The notes under the pieces: model-generated
Told to the model about the DNA's origin: nothing
What the model saw: the letters and a program-made list of their open reading frames with translations, nothing else
Databases searched by the model: none
Shown: piece after piece, positions 1-7,133 of the stretch
Numbering within the stretch: position 1 is the first letter of the stretch
Layout: each line of letters begins with the position of its first letter
NCBI GenBank assembly: GCA_036940085.1
Contig: JALLBK010000949.1
Coordinates: 1 to 13,336, forward strand
Length of the DNA stretch: 13,336 nt
Reading direction: 5' to 3'
DNA from: Discostella pseudostelligera
Lineage: Eukaryota > Bacillariophyta > Thalassiosirophyceae > Thalassiosirales > Thalassiosiraceae
Translations under genes and position numbers: made by a program

Positions 1-34
1 ACATGTAAAGATGGAGATTTTCTTCTTTCTCGAA

Positions 35-81
35 TTTTGGCGGGAGACAAGGCCTGCCCAAAGCCCGCTTTTTGGCGGGAA
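35..81. promoter_or_regulatory. Paired E2F-like TTTTGGCGGGA motifs upstream of the CRTISO-like gene
   Basis: Two copies of TTTTGGCGGGA lie at 35-45 and 70-80, about 100-150 bp upstream of the first ATG of the plus-strand gene. The core matches the eukaryotic E2F/DP site (TTTSSCGS). A similar pair occurs at 9561-9591. Function is inferred from motif similarity only. The rest of 1-180 shows a short GCATCA repeat (about 106-124) and no convincing coding sequence. Confidence 0.3.
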
Positions 82-180
82 GCAGCATCCCGCACCGCAA
101 GCCACCGCATCAGCATCAGCATCACGACGGTTCACTATGACTATGCACCACGCGTCCGCCACCACCACCGCTAGACGATC

Positions 181-2401
181 ATGCCTTCCACCACCATGAA
201 CCTCCTCATCCCGTTCATAAAGCTCGCTTGGCTGTCTAGGGATCATGCGGCTGGGTTTGTAATGCCGCCAGCCCGAGCGGAAAGAAGGATTAATCTTTTC
301 AGTGCTACCGGCGGTGATTTGGATACCCCCATGTCGTTCGACAAACAAGTAGTGGATGATGTAGATGAAGTCGACATAGCCATTGTCGGTGCAGGCATTG
401 GTGGTCTATGCGCGGGTGCCATATTAAACACACTCTACAACAAAAAGGTGGGTATATATGAATCACATTATCTCCCTGGCGGATGTGCCCATGCCTTCGA
501 ACGGAGAGCAGAGAATGGCGTGACATTTACATTCGATTCTGGTCCTACGATTGTATTAGGATGCAGTCACGAACCCTACAATCCATTGCAACAAGTATTA
601 CGTGCTGTGGGTGTCGATGATGAGGTGGAATGGATACCTTACGATGGGTGGGGGATCATTGAACACCCGAAAAATCCCTTGCTGGAGAAACGATGGAAGC
701 TCAAAGTTGGACAAAACAATTTTGAGGAGGGACCACTGCAAATGTTCCCATCCAATTCTAGCATTGCCTTAGATGAATTCAATGCATTGCGTGAAGTGAC
801 GAAACCATTAGTGGTAGGAGCATCGACTATCCCGGCAATGGCTATGCGTCCTGGACCGACATCTCTTTTTCCGTTGTTGAGATACATCCCATCACTATTG
901 AGCATCATTGGAAATGGAGTGGAAGTTGCAGTGGGTCCATTCGGGCCATTCATGAATGGTGTAAGTGATCCCTACATTTACTTAATTCATTGTATCATGA
1001 CGTTGTTCTCATTCTGTCTTCATTATTCGGTCAGCCGATATTCAAAGTAACAGATAAGTGGTTGAGAGATTGGTTAGACGCTCTAGCATTCAGTTTAAGC
1101 GGCTTACCCGCCGAAAGAACAAGCGCGGCAGCAATGGCATATGTACTATTTGACATGCACAGGGAGGGAGCTGCTCTTGATTACCCCAAGGGAGGATTGG
1201 GGGAGGTTGTCAAGGCATTGGTGAAGGGTGTCGAGCAACGCTCCAAACCGAATGTTGAATCAGGATCGAAGGTGAATTTACGACGGCATGTTGAGAGCAT
1301 TGAGTTCAACGATGAGGGGAATCGGGCAGTTGGACTGCGTGTTCGAAGAGGCAGTGGAAAAATAATGCACGTCAAAGCGAAAGAGGGCGTGATCTTCAAT
1401 GCGGTAAGTTATATTGACTGATTTGATTATTGTTGTTGTCGCACTGCTGAGCGAGACTCACCGTTACTTGACGATAGCCAATTTGGTCTTTACGAAAGAT
1501 GATCAACAACAAAAATGCGTTTCGAATATTAAACGGTGGTAGCGATGCGAGCCATGCACAACCCATTCCAACTGTACCAAATCAATCCTGGATGACATCA
1601 AAAAACGCCGATCCGATGACTGGTAGAGGTAGTGTTATTCGTCCAAGGCCGAAACCAGACAGCACCGATCAAACAATGAACAATCTTCTTGCAAAATGTG
1701 ACAGTGCAGAAATGACTGGATCTTTTCTTCACCTGCATGTGGCGCTCGATGCAACGAACCTGGATCTAAATAAGTTAGAGGCACATTACACAGTTATGGA
1801 TAGGGGACTAGAAGGAGATTCCATTTCGATAGATGGCGTTGCAGATGGCCCTTGCGGCGAGCTCAATATGATAGCAGTTTCCAATCCATGCGTCTTGGAT
1901 AGAACACTATCTCCGGAGGGATATATCGTCGTGCATGCTTACGGCGCCGGAAATGAGCCTTATTACATATGGAAGGATTCTTCTTGCGATACGACCAAAT
2001 CTACTACTGGTTCTCCCAATAATCTACCGAATTTAGGAGAAAGATATCAAACGTCAACCTATGAGGCATTGAAAGATGCTCGTGCAACCCCACTGTGGCG
2101 CGCTATTGAATCCATCATTCCCGATGCACGACAACGTACCGTCCTTGCACTTATCGGCTCTCCTCTCACGCACGAGAGATATTTACGACGACCTTATGGT
2201 ACATATGGAGCTGCATTAGAAGATTGTTTGAAGGATGGAAGTACACCCATTTCGAATCTAGTGCTGGCAGGAGATGGAGTGTTTCCTGGAATTGGAATTC
2301 CTGCAGTGGCATTGAGTGGTGCAAGTGCTGCACATGGTATGGTGGGTGTTGTCAAACAATGGCTTTTGATGGATGAGCTGAAATCGAGAGGTGTCATTTA
2401 A
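181..2401 (+). CDS. CRTISO-like FAD-dependent carotenoid isomerase/desaturase-family protein, three exons
   Basis: Exons are 181-960, 1035-1403 and 1478-2401. Both introns (961-1034 and 1404-1477) are 74 nt, phase 0, with GTAAGT donors, and the spliced protein is 690 aa. The N-terminal Rossmann motif GAGIGG (residues 70-75) with a downstream acidic residue (IYES) binds FAD. LSGLPA, FNAPIW across the second junction, and the C-terminal GDGVFPGIGIP (about 648-658) are hallmarks of the CRTISO/phytoene-desaturase-like flavoprotein family. These enzymes isomerise or desaturate carotenoids, usually in plastids. The N-terminus is hydrophobic and contains AAGFVMPPA, which resembles a diatom plastid cleavage motif but with G at -1. 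ATG181 and ATG196 are both possible starts. About 45 polar residues around 1530-1670 look like an insertion, because the protein is longer than the roughly 600 aa of plant CRTISO. The family call is firm; the exact substrate is unknown. Confidence 0.85.
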
Positions 2402-2813
2402 CTCTGGTGTAATTGGCAATCACCAAGCAATTATTGAGGTAGAGGTTGAATTTCCTACCCCTGTGGCATCGATTCGGTGGTATTGTACTTTCAGCTACAT
2501 CAACAAGTAGGAGTAGTACTCCTAGTTGCTTGTTGAGTGTCGACGCTCAGTCGGGTCTCCCGCCACATGTCATTGTCTACGATTTGCGATTTACATAGAA
2601 TCCACTCTCCCCATTTCTATGGTAGAGACATAATGTATTGTTACACTCAGTATTCTCGGAATTCATTTATCTGACATTATGTACTACAACATGAATTATA
2701 GGACTCATCCTCTGCTACTTCACTCACGTCACTATTACTTCTCTTCATCGTGTGATACAATATGAATTCTAGATTGTTAGGATTCGTCCACTGCAACTTC
2801 ACTCACGTCACTC
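2402..2813. other. Convergent intergenic spacer with inverted and tandem repeats
   Basis: This is the space between the stop codons of two convergent genes. It should hold both 3' UTRs. It contains the inverted repeat at 2500-2536 and the tandem duplication from 2691, listed separately. I see no other gene in it. Confidence 0.7.
2500..2536. repeat. Strong imperfect inverted repeat (hairpin or cruciform)
   Basis: TCAACAAG (2500-2507) pairs with CTTGTTGA (2529-2536). Directly inside, TAGGAGTA (2508-2515) pairs with TACTCCTA (2517-2524), and only a 4-nt GTTG bulge (2525-2528) interrupts the stem. That gives 16 complementary pairs around one central base, so in RNA the top pair or two would open to make a loop. 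A second short near-palindrome, centred on GTCGAC, follows at 2535-2548. The position, about 100 bp past the CRTISO-like stop codon, suggests a 3' UTR stem-loop or a remnant of a small element. Confidence 0.7.
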
Positions 2814-2832
2814 CTACTTCTCTTCATCGTGA
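2691..2832. repeat. Imperfect tandem duplication covering the LURP-one gene 3' end
   Basis: Unit A (about 2691-2755) and unit B (about 2762-2834) align with one 8-nt gap. The segment ACTTCACTCACGTCACT occurs at 2717 and 2796, and ACTTCTCTTCATCGTG at 2737 and 2816, an exact 79-bp offset. On the minus strand both units encode the terminal HDEEK followed by a stop codon. Unit B is the genuine gene end. Unit A is a non-coding copy lying in the presumed 3' UTR. Confidence 0.8.
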
Positions 2833-3552
2833 TAGATTTCATCAAGAGCAATCACAATCATTGAAATAAATGCCGTATCCACCCCGGCAACAATCTCAAT
2901 AATGTACGAGTCAGCATCAAGGATCCGTCCCATTATACCTGTCTTTCGAGAAATCGTCGCCACTTGCCTCCCATTCAGATCAATCTTGAATGACTTCGCC
3001 CTCCAGTTTCCCGATGCCTCGCCGATGACGGTATCACCGAGATAAATGTCCGCATCGCACTTCATTGGGTTCATCAACCTATGATGCGCGGAAGTTATCA
3101 AGTGTGAGGAGCGAGATATTCATAATTCATAGCAACAACTTCAATGTAACTCACCCCTTGGCTTTGACAGCGCACTTCTTCTCATCATTCATCGTTCCTA
3201 AGTAGTACGTTGCATGGAGACCGGGCGTCTTTTTCCTTCTGAGCTGGCCAAGTGCAGTCCCGCTGGAGTCGGTGAGAGTACGCCGCTCAGACAAGGTCAC
3301 CAATTGAGCATTAATTTTGAACACTACGTTCCCGTTGGCATCTTTGATTTTGCCAGAGTCGCCTGCGTTGGATGATAATGCAAAAAATGAGCGACGTGCG
3401 ATGAGATGACAAAGTACGATGTACGACGACGCCAACACCAAAATCAACATCAGTTCCGTACCGGACAAAGTCAAGCCCTTCTTTTCTTTGAGAACAAGTG
3501 TGGTCGGACCGGCCGCGGTGAATTGGGGAGCAATGGGTGCGAGATTTGACAT
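2814..3552 (-). CDS. LURP-one-related protein (tubby C-terminal-like fold)
   Basis: Starting at ATG 3552-3550, I read exons 3552-3462, 3362-3155 and 3078-2814. The introns are 99 nt (3363-3461) and 76 nt (3079-3154), and the product is 187 aa. If the 99-nt intron is retained the frame stays open and gives 220 aa. Characteristic LURP-one/DUF567 features are LSG|DSGKIKDANGNVVFK, the LSERRTLTDSSG turn, LRRKK, GNWRAKSFKI and the C-terminal GVDTAFISMIVIALDEI helix. The fold is related to tubby and phospholipid scramblase. In plants one member acts in pathogen defence, but the biochemical role of the family is largely unknown, so I assign no reaction. The second junction (phase 2) restores KAKG-LMNPMKCDAD. 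The gene is divergent from fabD with 450 bp between the start codons. Its 3' end is duplicated just downstream. Confidence 0.8.
3363..3461 (-). other. Putative 99-nt in-frame intron in the LURP-one gene
   Basis: The minus-strand donor GTACGG (from 3461) and acceptor CAACGCAG (ending 3363) remove exactly 33 codons containing no stop. Removal joins LSG directly to DSGKIK, the expected continuous family motif. The removed part would encode a strongly hydrophobic stretch including LILVLASSYIVL. A T-run lies near the acceptor. The donor is weaker than the GTAAGT donors elsewhere, so splicing may be partial. Confidence 0.65.
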
Positions 3553-4002
3553 TGTCAATGAATAATAATATGCTATGCCGATGGATATTTTATGGCAGAC
3601 ACTACCGACGGCCGACGATGCATGGTGCTTGTCCATCCGTTGAGGAAGTGTGTTCGCATCGCCAGAGCAAGAGCGATGGATCTTTTGGATCTTCTGCAAC
3701 TCGCAACGTATTAATTCCGACGTTGAGTTGTACGATGAGAAAGGGCGGGAAAGATCACGGTATGATGAGCTCACAAGATCTTGGCGAGCCAAAATGGATC
3801 CAATCCAACTCAAAACTGACGTCGTGTTTGAGTGGATGTGTGACGTAACTGTTTTTGTGCACCAACAATGGCAATGGCAATGGATGGAGTCGCCGCTGGA
3901 TTTGCCGACGTCTCCGCTCCTCAGCTCCTCCATCCACCATCTCTCACATTGATCATAATATCTGCACACAACCACTCTGCTTGCACACACCGAAACGACA
4001 CC
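3553..4002. promoter_or_regulatory. Shared divergent promoter region of LURP-one gene and fabD
   Basis: This 450-bp region lies between two divergent start codons. It holds two TGACGT cores in the same orientation, at 3817-3822 and 3841-3846 (24 bp apart), each a bZIP/CRE-type site. The same core is known in Phaeodactylum as a CO2/cAMP-responsive element. There is also a perfect triple CAATGG repeat at 3866-3883, which creates three in-frame ATGs upstream of fabD. The regulatory role is inferred. Confidence 0.4.
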
Positions 4003-5196
4003 ATGGCACCCTTCTCTTCCACTATGATCGCCGCAGTTGCTCTTTCAGCGCTGAAATATGCCGCTGCATTCCAGCCAGCTTCCCCGACATTTGCTCGTCG
4101 TGCAATGATGTCGTCGGGTCTCCGAATGGCGAGCGACAATGAATTCGATGATTTTTCTTCCAAGGTTCGTTCATACATGGAGTGATGATTGTTGTCATTC
4201 ATTCGTTCATTAATTCATTATTGAATTCACAAAATCTCATCTCGCATTCATCTGTGAACACAAAACATACCATATGAACAATAGGTTACATTCATGTTCC
4301 CTGGACAGGGCGCTCAAACAGTCGGTATGTGCGAGGACGTTACTAAGAATGTTCCTGCCGCAAAGGCTCTCTTCGATGAGGCCTCCGAAATTCTCGGATA
4401 CGATCTCCTTGAATTATGCACTGCCGGACCAAAAGAGAAGTTGGATTCTACAGTCGTATCTCAGCCAGCCATCTTCGTCGCGTCAATGGCCGCAGTGGAG
4501 AAACTTAGGCAGGAACAGGGACAGGAGGCAGTTGATGCTGCCACCTGCGCAATGGGATTGAGTCTCGGTGAATATTCGGCACTTTGTTTTGCTGGTGCCA
4601 TCTCCTTCGCTGATGGAGTTCGAGTAACCAAAGCTCGTGGTGAGGCAATGCAGGCCGCATCGGATGCCATTGATACCGGCATGGTGTCTGTGATCGGACT
4701 TTCCAAAGAAGTTACCGAGGAGTTGTGCAAGGCTGCATCGGAGAAATCGGGAGAAAAGATTCAAATTGCCAATCTCCTATGCAATGGAAACTACGCTGTC
4801 TCGGGACACATGAAGGCGTGTGATGTAGTAGCTGAGATTGCCAAGCCGGACTTTAAGGCGCGCATGACTGTCAAACTTGCTGTTGCTGGGGCATTCCATA
4901 CCGATTTCATGGCTCCCGCTGTTGAATCATTGAAGAAGGTATTGGAGAGCATTGATATCAAGAAACCTCGCATTCCTGTAATTAGCAATGTCGACGCTAA
5001 GCCACACTCTGACCCTGCAACCATTAAGGAATTATTGGCAAAGCAGGTGACTTCACCAGTTCTTTGGGAGGACTCCGTTGCTAGTGTGTTGGCGCATGGG
5101 TTTGAAAGGGCTACAGAACTTGGACCCGGAAAGGTAACAGCCGGTGTGCTCAAGAGAATTGACAAGTCAGCGGAATGCTCCAATGTTGAGGTTTAA
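4003..5196 (+). CDS. fabD: Plastid-targeted malonyl-CoA:ACP transacylase (FabD)
   Basis: Exons 4003-4164 and 4285-5196 flank a 120-nt phase-0 intron and give 357 aa. The enzyme moves the malonyl group from CoA to acyl carrier protein, supplying type II fatty acid synthesis, here expected in the plastid stroma. Visible motifs are MFPGQGAQTVGM (58-69), the nucleophile elbow GLSLGEYSA with catalytic Ser147, Arg172 in TKARGEAM, and the catalytic His259 in GAFHTDFM. The first exon encodes a hydrophobic signal sequence ending KYAAA|FQP, a diatom-type plastid signature with Phe at +1, followed by an Arg/Ser-rich transit stretch. ATG4003 is chosen because it has good context (ACCATGG) and puts the signal peptide at the N-terminus. 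In-frame ATGs at 3868, 3874 and 3880 would add up to 45 residues. All catalytic residues are present and the length is normal once the presequence is removed. Confidence 0.95.
4165..4284 (+). other. fabD intron separating targeting peptide from enzyme
   Basis: The donor is AAG|GTTCGT and the acceptor AATAG|GTTACA. Splicing joins FSSK to VTFMFPGQG in phase 0. The donor departs from GTAAGT/GTRAGT. Without splicing the upstream frame stops at 4183-4185, so the intron is needed for a functional product. Confidence 0.85.
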
Positions 5197-5311
5197 GCGA
5201 GTTTGACATGACGGATAATTGGTGCCGCACGGCATAAAACTTCTCAGATATCATGCGAAGAAACACAAATATAATAATATGAACTTATCATTGAACTTCA
5301 CTATGGCTAGA
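5197..5311. other. Short convergent spacer between fabD and the sulfotransferase-like gene
   Basis: This 115-bp spacer should carry both 3' UTRs. A small inverted repeat, TGCCG-CA-CGGCA, lies at 5223-5234, 27 bp past the fabD stop codon. I see no gene in it. Confidence 0.6.
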
Positions 5312-6845
5312 CTATTCGTCGATGCTGTGCTTCTTTAATTCGAAGTAAGACTTTGACAAGAATTTTTCGCTTGCAGCTCGAATTTCAAGAGTGGATTGAA
5401 TATCCTTCTTCTCGCTGTCCTCGACCCAATCTTTGCTTCTACCCGGTTTCGACTTGCTGTATATCTGAGAAACAGAGAGGATATTTTGACGAGCAGATTC
5501 GTCGACATTAATTCCAAAGTGAGCTGGAATTATTCTCTCAATCAATTTATCAACGAGGCCCTCATATTCCACAGCCACACCCTTTCCATGCGACTTGTTC
5601 ATTTGTTTCAATGCACTTTCACAAAGAGTGGCCTATCCCAAAACGAAAGTCATTAGTGCAAGTTCGCAGAGATAACATACAAATTAACAATCGTTTGTAC
5701 ACCTACCAGATGAGCTGCACAAAACTCCTCATTTGTGAATTCATCAATATCGGTTCCGTAATTGGATGCCAATTCCACTAGATCATTGGGCGGACGACGT
5801 TTTGCCCTTAAGCAAACAGCTTGAGGAACTCCTCCTCGAATTTGTTTCAATTTTGCTGGATCCATATGGCTCATCATTGTTTGTACTGGATCACGATACA
5901 CGAAAATCCAAGGTACAGAAGGGAACGCCTCTTGCATCACATCTATTCTCTTTGAACCAATCGATGATACTTTGAAGAACATGTGCTTTTCCTTTGGAGA
6001 TGATGTTCTACCCATTAAATATACAACATCCCGTAATAACTCTGCATGTATATCAATGTCACATGGCGAACGTTGACATGCATTCAAAGCTGAATTAATC
6101 GGATCCGACTCGGAATACACCCGATGACTTTCTGGATCCATAGCCGTCAGTGCGTTGGCCACCAGTGTAGATCCCACCCTCGATTCATGAAAAACGAAAC
6201 CCGTAGGTGGCATGGCATGTACATCATTGTTGTTTTTGTCATATTGCCTAATCTTTCGGACAACCTTGGCTAAATCCAAGGTGAAGATATTTTTCCTATT
6301 GTCACACCCAGATTCCGAAACCTGGGGACAACCAAAATGGAGTAAATTAGTAATGAAGACATCAACACTTTCAGCATGTACACCATTTCTTTCCATCTTA
6401 CCAGCATCCGAAACATTGGAAGAGACGGAGGATCCTTCTTATACTTCTTCCAATCTAATTTGCAAAAACTGCCTGTTACTCCATGATAACCATTCGAGCC
6501 ACTCTTCGACATGTGTTCCGCGTCGATAGAAACCAAATGCAACTTCGCGCGGACAATCCCTGCAATATCTTGAAATTCTTCTGATATTGTTTCATCAGCG
6601 TCATCATCACCATCATCTGTATCCGAGGATACAACTGGTTTGGCATCGTTGAAGCGAATCTTCCCGTTGGAGATCGTCGACGATGAAAAGTTGTAAGAAC
6701 CGAATGCCAAAATGAGAAAAAGTGTGACGAGTAACGACACCGCAGCGACGATGATGGAAATAACGGGGGACTTTTTCCTTGAGGCGGCGCCTCTTCTCCT
6801 GCCGATGCCCGATGGTGGAGGAGCGTTCAGCATCGTTATCGTCAT
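5312..6845 (-). CDS. Type II membrane protein with P-loop sulfotransferase-like domain, three exons
   Basis: Exons are 6845-6402, 6321-5707 and 5632-5312. The introns are 80 nt (6322-6401, donor GTAAGA) and 74 nt (5633-5706, donor GTAGGT), both phase 0, and the protein is 459 aa. A short Arg/Lys-rich cytosolic tail precedes one membrane segment (about residues 26-49), then an acidic stem and a lumenal domain, the topology of Golgi type II enzymes. The domain has a 5'-phosphosulfate-type loop, FHESRVGSTLVANAL (192-206), and a 3'-phosphate-type motif, FVYRDPVQTMMSH (288-300). Family members transfer sulfate from PAPS to glycans or small molecules. Acceptor and activity cannot be deduced here. 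The second junction joins FCAAHL to ATLCESALKQ. It lies 288 bp downstream of the VPS9 gene on the same strand. Confidence 0.75.
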
Positions 6846-7133
6846 TGTTTGGGGATATGGTAGGGCGTAGGGCGTAGGTAATATTGATAGTGACAGTGGT
6901 CGGTGGAGATGTGGAAGGCAGGGATCGATTCGATTTCGATGGTGCTGACTAGAGTCACATTGAATTTCGGGCTTAAGTATCTTCGGCTCTTGGCCTTCAA
7001 TTTCTTAAGTATCTTCTCAACCTGCATCAATCCAGCAACCAGCTGCAAGCACTGAAGGCGATGAATGAAGAGGACTCCAAGCAAAAAGTCCGATCAACAA
7101 GGTTGGTTTATCGTCTGCAAAGCAATAATGATA
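6846..7133. other. Spacer upstream of the sulfotransferase-like gene
   Basis: This 288-bp spacer separates the VPS9 stop codon from the sulfotransferase-like start, both on the minus strand. It should contain the VPS9 3' UTR and the promoter of the downstream gene. A 7-bp unit, GTAGGGC, is repeated about 2.7 times at 6860-6878. I see no gene in it. Confidence 0.5.

Noticed and set aside
3553..3990. N-terminal extension of the LURP-one frame by about 146 residues on the minus strand
   Set aside because: The frame is open, but the extra sequence is Cys/His-rich, resembles no family, overlaps the fabD upstream region, and the family normally begins near MSNLAP. Most likely chance.
4791..5183. 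130-codon minus-strand ORF inside fabD
   Set aside because: It lies fully antisense to conserved fabD codons and has no recognisable features; a shadow of codon bias.
6860..6878. GTAGGGC tandem units as a telomere-like tract
   Set aside because: Only about 2.7 copies, and the unit differs from TTAGGG-type repeats; probably incidental.
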